64,000 nucleotides of DNA from Enterobacter asburiae. GTDB lineage: Bacteria > Pseudomonadota > Gammaproteobacteria > Enterobacterales > Enterobacteriaceae. Where the stretch lies: assembly GCF_008080435.1 (NCBI RefSeq), contig NZ_VRKN01000003.1, positions 434,001 through 498,000 of the forward strand, given 5' to 3'. The stretch's first letter is position 1, and every line of letters starts with the position of its first letter. Both the position numbers and the translations under genes were made by a program. Below, one piece after another: positions 28,379 through 37,400 of this stretch. The notes below the pieces were generated by a model. That model saw only the letters and a list, made by a program, of their open reading frames with translations, did no database searches and had not been told where the DNA came from.

Positions 28379-28443
28379 CAGGTGCATTTTCTGTCACTTC
28401 CTACAGAAGTGAATCGTTTAGCAACAGGACAGATTCCGCATGA
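28363..28443 (+). CDS. Uof-like leader ORF translationally coupled to fur
   Basis: A 26-codon ORF (MRRIIPGAFSVTSYRSESFS then NRTDSA) starts at ATG 28363 and its TGA overlaps the fur ATG (ATGA at 28440-28443). In E. coli, fur translation depends on a 28-codon leader ORF, uof, through which RyhB represses fur. The start context is conserved, but compared with the E. coli leader as I remember it a two-base length difference changes the reading frame of the second half, so only the N-terminal part and the coupling are kept. The promoter TATAAT overlaps this ATG, so the ORF would be translated only from transcripts starting further upstream, such as fldA-fur read-through. Confidence 0.5.
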   Translation: MRRIIPGAFSVTSYRSESFSNRTDSA

Positions 28444-28886
28444 CTGACAACAATACCGCATTAAAGAAGGCTGGCCTGAAAGTTACGCTTCCTCGGTTAA
28501 AAATCCTTGAAGTACTTCAGGGTCCAGACAATCACCATGTCAGTGCGGAAGACCTTTATAAACGTCTTATCGACATGGGTGAAGAGATTGGGCTGGCTAC
28601 CGTCTATCGCGTGCTGAACCAGTTTGATGACGCGGGCATTGTTACCCGTCATAACTTCGAAGGCGGTAAATCTGTTTTCGAACTGACCCAGCAGCAGCAC
28701 CACGATCACCTGATCTGCCTCGATTGCGGCAAGGTCATTGAATTTAGTGATGATTCCATTGAATCACGCCAGCGTGAAATCGCGGCGCGTCATGGTATCC
28801 GCCTGACGAACCACAGCCTGTACCTTTACGGTCACTGCGCTGAAGGCGATTGCCGCGAAGACGACCACGCGCACGACGCGAAATAA
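28440..28886 (+). CDS. fur: Ferric uptake regulator Fur
   Basis: Fur is the Fe(II)-dependent global repressor of iron uptake. It has 148 residues as in E. coli: an N-terminal winged helix (residues about 1-82, with GLATVYRVLNQFDDAGIV as recognition region) and a C-terminal dimerisation and metal domain with HHDHLICLDCGKVIEF (metal site ligands and the CxxC of the structural zinc) and HCAEGDCREDDHAH. A strong terminator follows at 28905-28930. Confidence 0.98.
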   Translation: MTDNNTALKKAGLKVTLPRLKILEVLQGPDNHHVSAEDLYKRLIDMGEEIGLATVYRVLNQFDDAGIVTRHNFEGGKSVFELTQQQHHDHLICLDCGKVIEFSDDSIESRQREIAARHGIRLTNHSLYLYGHCAEGDCREDDHAHDAK

Positions 28887-28904
28887 GTGAGTGTTTATAC
28901 TCTG

Positions 28905-28930
28905 AGCCAGCCGTAAGGCTGGCTTTTTTT
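28905..28930 (+). terminator. fur intrinsic terminator
   Basis: Eight-base-pair stem AGCCAGCC / GGCTGGCT with loop GTAA followed by seven T. Confidence 0.9.
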
Positions 28931-28935
28931 ATGCG

Positions 28936-28967
28936 CGAAAAAGCCCGGTGGCGCAGCGCCACCGGGC
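28936..28967 (-). terminator. chiPQ terminator (REP-like palindrome)
   Basis: A 25-base perfect palindrome, GCCCGGTGGCGC / GCGCCACCGGGC with a single central A (28943-28967), is followed on the minus strand by five T. It lies 14 bases past the chiQ stop and resembles a REP unit used as a terminator. Confidence 0.75.
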
Positions 28968-28980
28968 GGAGTACAGCGCG

Positions 28981-29307
28981 TTATTTATTGTTGTTGCGAA
29001 TCTCGTTCCAGATCTTATCGCAACGCTTCGCCACTTCCTGATCGTTACCGGTTTTACGCGCCTGGATACAGGCCTGGTAATCCATCACGCGAACGTTCTC
29101 CTGCGTCGCGAACTGCTCATGCGCTTTCTCTTTCTTCAGCACGTTCAGTACGCTCTGACAGGCTTCAATTTTCTCCGGCGATCCTTGCGCAGTATTAATA
29201 CAGGCGCTGTACGCCTCCTTCAGACGGGAGTCCTCTTTCGGTGCCTGAGTCTGAGCACACGCCACCAGGCCTGATGCCAGCAACGCGACGATTACGATTT
29301 TTTTCAT
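28981..29307 (-). CDS. chiQ: ChiQ (YbfN) lipoprotein
   Basis: ChiQ is a small lipoprotein of unknown function cotranscribed with the chitoporin gene. The signal MKKIVIVALLASGLVAC ends in the lipobox LVAC, with Cys17 as the lipidated residue if started at 29307 (a second ATG one codon upstream is equally possible). The mature part contains conserved cysteines in SACINTAQGSPEKIEAC and the CIQ and CDK positions, suggesting disulfides in the periplasm. Length is 108 residues, like E. coli YbfN. ChiX pairing at chiP reduces chiQ by polarity in enterobacteria. Confidence 0.93.
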   Translation of the reverse strand: MKKIVIVALLASGLVACAQTQAPKEDSRLKEAYSACINTAQGSPEKIEACQSVLNVLKKEKAHEQFATQENVRVMDYQACIQARKTGNDQEVAKRCDKIWNEIRNNNK

Positions 29308-29323
29308 CATGTGCAGTCTCCAT

Positions 29324-29347
29324 ACCGGCGGGACTCAGCCCGCCGGT
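29324..29347 (-). other. Stem-loop between chiP and chiQ
   Basis: A nine-base-pair hairpin ACCGGCGGG / CCCGCCGGT with a six-base loop lies between the two cistrons, without a T-run. It may protect the chiP mRNA 3' end or modulate chiQ. Confidence 0.5.
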
Positions 29348-29354
29348 GTGTTCA

Positions 29355-30752
29355 TCAGAAGATGGTGAATGGGGCGATAACCATGAATTTCACGTCACGC
29401 TCATCCTGGAAGATGTTGCCGTAACCGCCCGCATAGCTCGGGATATCGGAGTGGTTGTCATACTGGGTGAAGTGCAGTTTGAACATCGTGCCTTTCGCGC
29501 GACCATCCTGCAGGGTATAGATAGCGTCGAGGCTGTAGGAAGACTCTTTCAGACGGTAGTTAGGATCGTAGTATGCGTCCGGTGTGGCCATATCCGCCGG
29601 TTTTGCGTCCCAGGCGTAAGCGTAAGAAGCACCCACTGCCCAGCCAGGCAGGTTCCAGTTTTTCAGGTCATACATTGCGCCGAAGAAGACCGCTTTCTCG
29701 CCGTCGGCGTTGAAGTCTGAGCGGTTATCCCACCAGATATCAAGACGACCGTTGGATGAGGCATAGGTTGGGGTCATACGCTGCAGGAAGTAGCCCTGCT
29801 GCCCTTCTGCCTTCACCCATGTGCCTTCCAGACGCAAATCAACCTGACCAACCTTGTAGCCAAAGGTTAACGCCTGCAGCCATGCGGTGCCATCATAGGT
29901 ATCGTTAACGGTGCCATTGCTGGCTTTATCGCGGGTACCGTAGAACTGATAGCTGGTACTCAGCGGGCTGCCCGCGATATCAAACTTGTAGCTGGCTTTT
30001 GCAAAATACTGATCGATATAACCTTCAGCCTGACCGAATGCCGCTTCAAGCACCAGATCGTTTTTGAAGTCGTACTTCGCGCCCAGCGAGTGCAGGTAAT
30101 CGACTTTGGTTTTTTTATCGTTCTGATAGAACTTGTCCATTTCGATGTGCCACGGCGCTTTGTACTCGTTGGTCCACATATAGGAGAAGCTCAACGCACC
30201 CGCATCACCGTAGTCAAAGTTAGCCCCGGCTTCCGCTCCCTGATAGGTACCCGGCATAAAGCTCCAGTGCGGTGCTAACAGGGTCTGGCCAGTTGGCTGA
30301 ATATAACCACCGCGCGCCCATACCGGACCGTATTTAAATTTCGCAGCGGCTTTGTAAAGGCTGATACCGCTTTTATCCCCGGACCAGTCTTCATCATAGG
30401 CTTTGTTGCTGGAGGAGAAGGCAATTTCGTTAGGGTGGCCGCTGTCGCCGTTCTCCGCCATTTCAATCGCGGTAAACGCGGCGATATCCAGACCGAACAT
30501 ATCGGCGGCATAGCCTGACTGGAAGTCCAGGTTGGCGTTCCAGGTGGAGTGAGAAAGGTTAGTTTTGTATTTATCTTCAGTGACGTCTTTACGGTCACGC
30601 TCACGCTGCCAGTAATAAATACCGCCCGTAAGGGTAGAATCTTCGATGAAACCCGCTGCTTTAGCCTCTGGCGCAATCACCAGGCCCGATATTGCTGTCA
30701 CACCGGCGATAGCCAGCGCCAGCGCACTACGTTTGCCACTGAACGTACGCAT
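29355..30752 (-). CDS. chiP: Chitoporin ChiP (YbfM)
   Basis: ChiP is an outer-membrane porin of the OprD family for chito-oligosaccharides. It is 465 residues (468 in E. coli), with a signal peptide (residues 1 to about 32, ending PEAKAAG), then alternating beta strands rich in aromatic residues and a C-terminal Phe (MVIAPFTIF), as expected for an outer-membrane barrel. It forms the chiPQ operon on the minus strand. Its ribosome binding site lies inside a ChiX small-RNA pairing site (30758-30771). Uptake fits with nagE/nagBACD nearby, which handle the GlcNAc released from chitin. Confidence 0.96.
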   Translation of the reverse strand: MRTFSGKRSALALAIAGVTAISGLVIAPEAKAAGFIEDSTLTGGIYYWQRERDRKDVTEDKYKTNLSHSTWNANLDFQSGYAADMFGLDIAAFTAIEMAENGDSGHPNEIAFSSSNKAYDEDWSGDKSGISLYKAAAKFKYGPVWARGGYIQPTGQTLLAPHWSFMPGTYQGAEAGANFDYGDAGALSFSYMWTNEYKAPWHIEMDKFYQNDKKTKVDYLHSLGAKYDFKNDLVLEAAFGQAEGYIDQYFAKASYKFDIAGSPLSTSYQFYGTRDKASNGTVNDTYDGTAWLQALTFGYKVGQVDLRLEGTWVKAEGQQGYFLQRMTPTYASSNGRLDIWWDNRSDFNADGEKAVFFGAMYDLKNWNLPGWAVGASYAYAWDAKPADMATPDAYYDPNYRLKESSYSLDAIYTLQDGRAKGTMFKLHFTQYDNHSDIPSYAGGYGNIFQDERDVKFMVIAPFTIF

Positions 30753-30757
30753 AGATT

Positions 30758-30771
30758 ATTCCTCTTTGACG
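30758..30771 (-). promoter_or_regulatory. ChiX small-RNA target over the chiP ribosome binding site
   Basis: On the minus strand the leader reads CGTCAAAGAGGAAT just before the ATG. This is perfectly complementary over 14 bases to the CCUCUUUGACG seed region of ChiX as I remember it. It includes the AGAGGA ribosome binding site, so pairing would block chiP translation. ChiX itself is not in this window. Confidence 0.75.
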
Positions 30772-30859
30772 AATTAAAACGCCTGAAACGGCGTAAATAA
30801 AAAAGACCAAATGGTCAGGGATAGTTTTAAATACCCTCGAATTAACTACCGTCTTTAGG

Positions 30860-30882
30860 TTATTTTTCGCGACGCGAATTAT
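30860..30882 (-). promoter_or_regulatory. Candidate NagC/Mlc-type operator for chiPQ
   Basis: TTATTTTTCGCG and CGCGAATTAT form an imperfect inverted repeat around one base, about 100 bases upstream of chiP. It resembles NagC operators (AT-rich arms with inner CG). chiP repression by NagC is known in E. coli. The remaining 30,880-31,140 holds no gene. Confidence 0.5.
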
Positions 30883-31144
30883 CAATGCTTTTCAGCGGAC
30901 AAAAGTCAGGATTATGACGAAGTGCACATAATTGGTAGTGATTTGTAACATTTACAGGGAGGCGAGGAATGACGGGGAATTGTCAGGTATTTCAGTGGGT
31001 AGCTGTGGAATCTTTTCCCGGTTTTATAACTTTTTTGATTTTCGCAATGACACAAACTTTTTTTTGAAAAATAAGTAGCACCTCATTGACCTGATATTTT
31101 CATGGCGCCTTTTTAGGCCCTGGCTTAATACCCTGATCGTTAAA

Positions 31145-31173
31145 TAAAAAAAACGCCGCATAGTGCGGCGTTT
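31145..31173 (-). terminator. glnS intrinsic terminator
   Basis: Ten-base-pair stem AAACGCCGCA / TGCGGCGTTT with loop TAG, followed on the minus strand by eight T. It lies about 27 bases after the glnS stop. Confidence 0.9.
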
Positions 31174-31199
31174 GTCTCTCATTGACCAGAGCAGCAATA

Positions 31200-32867
31200 T
31201 TATTCGCCGATCTTCGTCCAGGTATCACGCAGACCTACGGTACGGTTAAATACCGGTTTTTCCGCGGTACTGTAACGGCTGTCCAGGCAGAAGTAGCCTT
31301 CACGTTCGAACTGGAACGCTTTGCCCGCTTCAGCGGCTTTCAGAGAAGGCTCCGCATAACCCTGCTTAATCACCAGAGACTCCGGATTGATGGTCGCCAG
31401 GAAGTCTTCCGCAGCACCTGGGTTAGGCACGCTGAACAGACGATCGTACAGACGAATTTCTACCGGCAGCGCGTGGGATGCGCTCACCCAGTGAATAACG
31501 CCTTTCACCTTGCGGCCATCCGCCGGATCTTTGCTCAGCGTTTCCGCGTCATAAGAACAGAAGATGGTGGTGATATTCCCTTCTGCATCTTTCTCTACGC
31601 GCTCGGCTTTGATGACGTAGGCATTACGCAGACGCACTTCTTTACCCAGCACCAGACGCTTGTACTGCTTGTTGGCTTCTTCGCGGAAGTCAGCGCGGTC
31701 AATCCAGATGTCACCGCTGAACGGCACGTCACGGCTTCCCATTTCCGGTTTGTTCGGATGGTTAGGCATGGAGACCAGCTCGCTTTCACCCTGCGGATAG
31801 TTTTCGATGACCAGTTTCACCGGATCGATAACGGCCATCGCGCGCGGGGCGTTTTCGTTCAGGTCTTCACGAATGCAGGACTCCAGAGAAGCGATCTCAA
31901 TGGTGTTGTCCTGTTTGGTGACACCAATACGTTTACAGAACTCGCGGATAGAGGCAGAAGTGTAACCACGACGACGCAGACCGGAGATGGTCGGCATACG
32001 TGGGTCATCCCAGCCCTCAACGTGCTTGTCGGTCACCAGCAGGTTCAGCTTACGCTTGGACATCACGGTGTATTCCAGATTCAGACGAGAGAACTCGTAC
32101 TGGCGCGGATGCACAGGAATGGTGATGTTATCCAGAACCCAGTCGTACAGACGTCGGTTGTCCTGGAACTCCAGCGTACACAGGGAGTGCGTAATGCCTT
32201 CCAGCGCATCGCTGATGCAGTGGGTGAAGTCGTACATCGGGTAGATGCACCACTTATTACCAGTCTGGTGGTGTTCAGCAAATTTGATACGGTACAGCAC
32301 CGGATCGCGCATCACGATGAACGGAGACGCCATGTCGATTTTGGCACGCAGGCACGCTTTGCCTTCTTCGAAGCCACCGGCACGCATTTTTTCAAACAGC
32401 GCCAGGTTCTCTTCCACGCTGCGATCGCGGAACGGGCTGTTTTTGCCCGGCGCGGTCAGCGTACCGCGGTATTCACGGATTTCATCAGCAGACAGTTCGT
32501 CAACATACGCCAGACCTTTGTTGATCAGTTCAACCGCGTAGGCGTACAGCTGATCAAAATAGTCAGAGGAGTAGCAGATGTCGCCAGACCAGTTGAAACC
32601 CAGCCATTGCACGTCATTCTTGATGGACTCAACGTATTCGATGTCTTCTTTTACTGGGTTGGTGTCATCGAAACGCAGGTTGCACTGTCCCTGGTAGTCT
32701 TGTGCAATGCCAAAGTTCAGGCAAATGGACTTAGCATGCCCGATATGCAGGTAGCCGTTCGGCTCCGGCGGGAAACGGGTATGAATTGTGGTGTGCTTAC
32801 CACTGGCCAGATCTTCATCGATGATCTGACGAATAAAGTTACTCGGGCGGGCTTCTGCCTCACTCAT
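31200..32867 (-). CDS. glnS: Glutaminyl-tRNA synthetase
   Basis: GlnS charges tRNA-Gln with glutamine (class I synthetase). The 555 residues are one more than in E. coli. The HIGH motif appears as [12 protein letters not shown] (about residues 35-46) and the KMSKS-like loop as VMSKRKL (about 268-274); two C-terminal beta-barrel domains for anticodon recognition follow. The start at 32867 gives the family N terminus [20 protein letters not shown]. It is a single-gene transcript. Four of its tRNA-Gln substrates are encoded in this window at 41753-42259. Confidence 0.98.
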   Translation of the reverse strand: MSEAEARPSNFIRQIIDEDLASGKHTTIHTRFPPEPNGYLHIGHAKSICLNFGIAQDYQGQCNLRFDDTNPVKEDIEYVESIKNDVQWLGFNWSGDICYSSDYFDQLYAYAVELINKGLAYVDELSADEIREYRGTLTAPGKNSPFRDRSVEENLALFEKMRAGGFEEGKACLRAKIDMASPFIVMRDPVLYRIKFAEHHQTGNKWCIYPMYDFTHCISDALEGITHSLCTLEFQDNRRLYDWVLDNITIPVHPRQYEFSRLNLEYTVMSKRKLNLLVTDKHVEGWDDPRMPTISGLRRRGYTSASIREFCKRIGVTKQDNTIEIASLESCIREDLNENAPRAMAVIDPVKLVIENYPQGESELVSMPNHPNKPEMGSRDVPFSGDIWIDRADFREEANKQYKRLVLGKEVRLRNAYVIKAERVEKDAEGNITTIFCSYDAETLSKDPADGRKVKGVIHWVSASHALPVEIRLYDRLFSVPNPGAAEDFLATINPESLVIKQGYAEPSLKAAEAGKAFQFEREGYFCLDSRYSTAEKPVFNRTVGLRDTWTKIGE

Positions 32868-32977
32868 CGTGGATTCCTCAAAGCGTAAACAACGTATAAC
32901 GGCGTATGATCTTATAAGCCGGACGTAGTGACAACCCTTAAAACGTCTCTGAAGAAAATAATGGGGGCATTTGCTGC

Positions 32978-33010
32978 AAAAAAAAGCGGCGGAGGATCTC
33001 CCCCGCCGCT
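32978..33010 (-). terminator. nagE intrinsic terminator
   Basis: Eight-base-pair AGCGGCGG / CCGCCGCT stem (32985-33010), followed on the minus strand by eight T. It starts 26 bases after the nagE stop codon. Confidence 0.88.
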
Positions 33011-33036
33011 TAAGGCATGACTCTACTCAGGAGCGA

Positions 33037-35058
33037 TTACTTGCCTTTAATCTCATACAGCGGTGTTTGACCCGCAACCACCTGACCTTTCGCCTGAATG
33101 ACCAGGCCGCTGAAGTCATCGATGTTGCTGCAAACGACCGGACTTATCATGGAGCGCGCGTTGGCGTTCAGGAAGTCCAGATCCATTTCCAGAATCGGCT
33201 GCCCGGCCACCACTTCGGCACCCTCTTCCACCAGGCGAGTAAAGCCCTGGCCGTTCAGCGCAACGGTATCGATACCCATATGGACAACGATCTCCGCGCC
33301 ATTTTCGGTTTCGAGGCAGAACGCGTGGTTGGTGTTGAAGATTTTCACGATGGTACCGGCCGCCGGAGACACAACGGTTTTTTCCGTTGGTTTCACCGCC
33401 ACACCGTCACCGACCGCTTTGCTGGCGAAGGCTTCGTCAGGCACCTGCTCAATCGCAACGACTTCACCTGTTACCGGTGAAACCAGCGCGGCTACCGTTT
33501 TGGCGTTGGGTACTGCCTGCGGTTTTGCAGCCGCTGGCGCGGCGGCAGGTGCAGCAGAAACGTCTGCTGCACCTACCGGACCGGTGGTTTTCATGGCGTT
33601 AGCAATTTTCTCCGCCACGAAGCCAACGATAATCTGCACGCTGGTTTTGTTCAGGCGGATAACACCGGAAGCACCCAGACGTTTGGCCAGCGCTTCATTC
33701 ACCAGGGAAGAGTCTTTGACGTTCAGACGCAGGCGAGTGATACAGGCGTCGATACCGGTCAGGTTGTCAGAACCGCCGACAGCGGCGATGTACTGACGCG
33801 CCAGACCTGATACGTCCTGATCCTGAGCACCGCTCACGTTCATATCCTGACCATCCGCTTCGCTACCGGCGACAGCCAGTTCACGACCCGGCGTCATCAG
33901 GTTGAATTTGGTGATAGTGAAACGGAACACCATGTAGTAGATCGCGAAGAACACCAGACCTTGTGGGATCAGCATCCACCAGTGAGTCGCCAGTGGGTTA
34001 CGGGACGACAGCACCATATCCACCAGACCGGCGCTGAAGCCGAAACCGGCAATCCAGTGCATGCTGGCGGCGATGAACACGGAGATACCGGTCAGCACGG
34101 CGTGGATCACATACAGAACCGGCGCCACGAACATGAAGGAGAACTCCAGCGGTTCGGTGATACCCGTGAAGAAGGCCGCGAACGCCCCCGCCATCATGAT
34201 ACCCAGCACTTTCGCTTTATTCTCTGGACGCGCGCAGTGGTAGATAGCCAGCGCAGCACCCGGCAGACCAAACATCATGATCGGGAAGAAGCCAGCCTGG
34301 TAACGACCGGTGATACCGACAACCGCTTTACCTGCTTCGATGGACTGTGCGCCACCCAGGAAGTTAGGAATATCGTTAATACCGGCAACGTCGAACCAGA
34401 ATACGGAGTTCAGCGCGTGGTGCAGACCGACCGGGATCAGCAGACGGTTGAAGAACGCATACACGCCCGCACCGACAGAACCCAGTTTCTGGATGTGCTC
34501 ACCGAAGTTCACCAGACCGTCGAAGATCATCGGCCAGACGTACATCATGATGAACGCGACAACGATCATCACAAACGAGGTCAGGATGGGGACCAGACGG
34601 CGGCCGCTAAAGAAGGAGAGCGCTTTTGGCAACTCTACGCTGCTGAAGCGGTTATACAGTTCAGCGGAGATGATACCCACAAGGATACCAACAAACTGGT
34701 TGCTGATCTTACCGAATGCCGCCGGAACCTGGTCCGCCGGAATTTTTTGGATCATGGCCACTGCTGCAGGTGAGCAGAGGGTGGTTAACACGAGGAAACC
34801 GACAAAACCGGTCAGCGCAGCGGCACCGTCTTTGTCTTTGGACATACCATAAGCCACACCAATAGCAAACAGCACGGACATGTTGTCGATAATGGCGGAA
34901 CCTGACTTAATAAAGAACGCCGCCAGCGCGCTGGTATTACCCCAGCCGTTGGGGTCGATCCAGTAGCCGACACCCATCAGGATGGCTGCGGCAGGCAGCG
35001 TGGCGACCGGCACCATAAGTGCGCGACCAACCTTTTGTAAATAACCTAGAATACTCAC
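33037..35058 (-). CDS. nagE: N-acetylglucosamine PTS transporter subunit EIICBA
   Basis: NagE imports and phosphorylates N-acetylglucosamine. It has 673 residues in the order IIC (about 1-370, some ten membrane spans, GLPGAALAIYHCARPENK and FTGITEPLEFSFMF), IIB (about 390-480; phospho-Cys in DACITRLRLNV) and IIA (about 525-673; phospho-His in VVHMGIDTVALNG). E. coli NagE is about 648 residues; the extra length is in an Ala/Pro-rich linker between IIB and IIA (AAPAAAPAAAKPQAVP). It is divergent from nagB and shares its control region (35059-35387). Confidence 0.97.
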   Translation of the reverse strand: MSILGYLQKVGRALMVPVATLPAAAILMGVGYWIDPNGWGNTSALAAFFIKSGSAIIDNMSVLFAIGVAYGMSKDKDGAAALTGFVGFLVLTTLCSPAAVAMIQKIPADQVPAAFGKISNQFVGILVGIISAELYNRFSSVELPKALSFFSGRRLVPILTSFVMIVVAFIMMYVWPMIFDGLVNFGEHIQKLGSVGAGVYAFFNRLLIPVGLHHALNSVFWFDVAGINDIPNFLGGAQSIEAGKAVVGITGRYQAGFFPIMMFGLPGAALAIYHCARPENKAKVLGIMMAGAFAAFFTGITEPLEFSFMFVAPVLYVIHAVLTGISVFIAASMHWIAGFGFSAGLVDMVLSSRNPLATHWWMLIPQGLVFFAIYYMVFRFTITKFNLMTPGRELAVAGSEADGQDMNVSGAQDQDVSGLARQYIAAVGGSDNLTGIDACITRLRLNVKDSSLVNEALAKRLGASGVIRLNKTSVQIIVGFVAEKIANAMKTTGPVGAADVSAAPAAAPAAAKPQAVPNAKTVAALVSPVTGEVVAIEQVPDEAFASKAVGDGVAVKPTEKTVVSPAAGTIVKIFNTNHAFCLETENGAEIVVHMGIDTVALNGQGFTRLVEEGAEVVAGQPILEMDLDFLNANARSMISPVVCSNIDDFSGLVIQAKGQVVAGQTPLYEIKGK

Positions 35059-35167
35059 TTTCTTCCCCCTATGAGACCCCGTTTAAGGCATGTTCTCAGC
35101 TCTGTTTTTTTATTGTGTCACGAACTATAGATACAGTTGATGATTCACTGGCATTGTGAGTGTGTGA

Positions 35168-35193
35168 AAAATTAATTCGTATCGCAAATTAAA
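35168..35193. promoter_or_regulatory. Candidate NagC operator, nagE side
   Basis: An AT-rich imperfect inverted repeat, AATTAATTCGTATCGCAAAT plus TAA, resembles the E. coli NagC operator upstream of nagE, with central CG pairs. In E. coli, NagC dimers on the nagE and nagB operators loop the DNA. A partner site is at 35266-35288. Confidence 0.6.
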
Positions 35194-35204
35194 CGCGTAC
35201 TTTT

Positions 35205-35220
35205 TGTGATTTTTGTCACC
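35205..35220. promoter_or_regulatory. CRP site in the nagE-nagB control region
   Basis: TGTGA TTTTTG TCACC matches the CRP consensus in nine of ten arm positions. Its centre lies about 43 bases before the expected nagB start, near the class II position. Confidence 0.75.
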
Positions 35221-35243
35221 AAATATCGTTATTCACCCTCCCT

Positions 35244-35288
35244 TATACTGGCTAACAGCGAAAACTTATTTTATCATTCAAAAAATCA
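35244..35288 (+). promoter_or_regulatory. nagB promoter -10 and NagC operator
   Basis: TATACT (35244-35249) is the likely nagB -10 box; the -35 is poor, fitting CRP activation. TTATTTTATCATTCAAAAAA at 35266-35285 and following bases closely match the E. coli nagB NagC operator as I remember it. Confidence 0.6.
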
Positions 35289-35387
35289 AGACGGATTGAT
35301 CCGGCCTGAAAGTTTCCAGGTTACGCTTAAGTATCAGGTTCCGATAGCCATCCGCCCACTCTTCTACTTTAACTCTTGAGGTGAACA

Positions 35388-36188
35388 ATGAGACTGATTC
35401 CCCTGGCAACTGCTGAACAAGTCGGTAAATGGGCCGCTCGCCATATCGTTAACCGTATTAACGCATTTAAACCGACTGCCGATCGTCCTTTCGTTCTTGG
35501 ACTTCCGACAGGCGGCACGCCGCTGACCGCCTATAAGGCGCTGGTTGAGATGCATAAAGCAGGCCAGGTTAGCTTCAAACATGTTGTGACCTTCAATATG
35601 GATGAATACGTTGGCTTACCGAAAGACCACCCGGAAAGCTACCATAGCTTTATGCACCGTAATTTCTTTGATCACGTTGATATTCCATCTGAAAATATTA
35701 ACCTGCTGAATGGAAACGCGCCTGATATTGACGCAGAATGCCGTCAGTATGAAGAAAAAATCCGTTCTTACGGTAAGATCCACCTGTTCATGGGCGGTGT
35801 AGGTAATGATGGTCATATCGCGTTTAACGAACCGGCGTCATCTCTGGCTTCCCGCACCCGTATTAAAACGCTGACCCATGACACACGCGTGGCAAACTCC
35901 CGCTTCTTTGACGGCGATGTTAACCAGGTTCCAAAATACGCCCTGACCGTAGGCGTAGGCACCCTGCTGGATGCCGAAGAAGTGATGATTCTGGTGCTGG
36001 GCGGCGTGAAAGCGCAAGCGCTCCAGGCTGCCGTTGAAGGCAACGTTAACCATATGTGGACCATCAGCTGCCTGCAGCTGCATCCTAAATCAGTCATCGT
36101 CTGCGACGAGCCGTCCACGATGGAGCTGAAGGTAAAAACGCTGAAATACTTCAACGAGTTAGAAGCTGAGAACATCAAAGGTCTGTAA
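35388..36188 (+). CDS. nagB: Glucosamine-6-phosphate deaminase NagB
   Basis: NagB converts glucosamine-6-phosphate to fructose-6-phosphate and ammonia and is activated by GlcNAc-6-phosphate. It has 266 residues as in E. coli. GLPTGGTPL binds phosphate, [12 protein letters not shown] holds the conserved Asp residues, and His143 in [14 protein letters not shown] is the ring-opening catalytic residue. A TTGAGGTGAAC ribosome binding site precedes the ATG. It is the first gene of nagBACD. Confidence 0.98.
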   Translation: MRLIPLATAEQVGKWAARHIVNRINAFKPTADRPFVLGLPTGGTPLTAYKALVEMHKAGQVSFKHVVTFNMDEYVGLPKDHPESYHSFMHRNFFDHVDIPSENINLLNGNAPDIDAECRQYEEKIRSYGKIHLFMGGVGNDGHIAFNEPASSLASRTRIKTLTHDTRVANSRFFDGDVNQVPKYALTVGVGTLLDAEEVMILVLGGVKAQALQAAVEGNVNHMWTISCLQLHPKSVIVCDEPSTMELKVKTLKYFNELEAENIKGL

Positions 36189-36196
36189 TTGAATAA

Positions 36197-36229
36197 CCGC
36201 CTCTTCATCAAGAGGCGGCCGCTTTTTTT
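36197..36229 (+). terminator. Terminator-like hairpin between nagB and nagA
   Basis: A perfect nine-base-pair stem CCGCCTCTT / AAGAGGCGG with loop CATC is followed by CCGC and seven T. It has the form of an intrinsic terminator inside the nagBACD operon, with four bases between stem and T-run, which may weaken it. It could lower nagACD relative to nagB. Confidence 0.65.
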
Positions 36230-36243
36230 AACCGGGGGTCGTT

Positions 36244-37392
36244 ATGTACGCTTTAACCCACGGTCGGATTTATACCGGCCATGAAATTCTGGATGACCAT
36301 GCGATTGTTATCGCTGATGGCCTGATTGAACGTGTTTGCCCGCTGGCAGAACTGCCGCCGGAGATTGAACAGCGCTCACTCAATGGAGCAGTAATCTCCC
36401 CCGGTTTCATCGACGTACAGCTCAACGGCTGCGGCGGTGTGCAATTCAATGACACCGCGGATGCGGTGACGGTCGAAACGCTGGAGATCATGCAGAAAGC
36501 CAACGAGAAATCGGGCTGCACCAGCTATCTGCCAACGCTCATCACCAGCAGTGATGACCTCATGAAGCAGGGTATCCGCGTGATGCGCGAATACCTGGCC
36601 AAACACCCTAATCAGGCGCTGGGTCTGCACCTTGAAGGGCCATGGCTGAATATGGTCAAGAAAGGAACGCATAACCCGAATTACGTGCGTAAACCTGATG
36701 CGGAACTGGTTGACTACATGTGTGCGAACGCCGATGTGATCACCAAAGTGACGCTGGCGCCTGAGATAACGGGTACCGAAGTCATCAGCAAACTGGCTGG
36801 CGCCGGGATTATCGTTTCAGCAGGCCACTCAAACGCGACGCTGAAAGAAGCGAAAGCCGGTTTCCGCGCGGGCATTACCTTCGCAACGCACCTTTACAAC
36901 GCCATGCCGTATATCACAGGCCGTGAACCGGGTCTGGTCGGGGCGATTCTGGATGAGCCAGACGTCTACTGTGGCATTATTGCTGACGGCTTACATGTCG
37001 ATTACACCAACATTCGCAACGCTAAGCGGCTGAAAGGTGACAAGCTTTGTCTGGTGACGGATGCTACCGCACCGGCAGGTGCAAATATTGAGCAGTTCAT
37101 TTTTGCCGGTAAAACAATATACTACCGCAATGGACTGTGTGTGGATGAGAACGGTACGCTGAGTGGTTCCTCTTTGACGATGATTGAAGGGGTGCGTAAC
37201 CTGGTTGAACATTGCGGAATAGCGCTTGATGAAGTCCTGCGAATGGCAACCCTTTATCCGGCTCGCGCAATGGGCGTGGATAAACAGCTCGGCGGAATTG
37301 CACCAGGTATGGTTGCAAACCTGACGGCATTCACACACGATTATAAAATTATTAAGACCATCGTTAATGGTAACGAGGTCGTCACTGAGTAA
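36244..37392 (+). CDS. nagA: N-acetylglucosamine-6-phosphate deacetylase NagA
   Basis: NagA removes acetate from GlcNAc-6-phosphate, feeding NagB and cell-wall amino-sugar recycling. It has 382 residues, the E. coli length. A small beta sandwich flanks an amidohydrolase TIM barrel: [24 protein letters not shown] (metal-binding Glu), [12 protein letters not shown] and [17 protein letters not shown] (metal-binding His) and [10 protein letters not shown] (catalytic Asp) are visible. An AACCGGGGGTCGTT stretch supplies the ribosome binding site. Confidence 0.98.
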   Translation: MYALTHGRIYTGHEILDDHAIVIADGLIERVCPLAELPPEIEQRSLNGAVISPGFIDVQLNGCGGVQFNDTADAVTVETLEIMQKANEKSGCTSYLPTLITSSDDLMKQGIRVMREYLAKHPNQALGLHLEGPWLNMVKKGTHNPNYVRKPDAELVDYMCANADVITKVTLAPEITGTEVISKLAGAGIIVSAGHSNATLKEAKAGFRAGITFATHLYNAMPYITGREPGLVGAILDEPDVYCGIIADGLHVDYTNIRNAKRLKGDKLCLVTDATAPAGANIEQFIFAGKTIYYRNGLCVDENGTLSGSSLTMIEGVRNLVEHCGIALDEVLRMATLYPARAMGVDKQLGGIAPGMVANLTAFTHDYKIIKTIVNGNEVVTE

Positions 37393-37400
37393 GTAAAAGT

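Noticed and set aside
31182-32888. 568-codon open frame on the plus strand
   Set aside because: It is antisense to glnS over its full length; such long shadow frames arise from the codon bias of GC-rich genes. No ribosome binding site or family resemblance.
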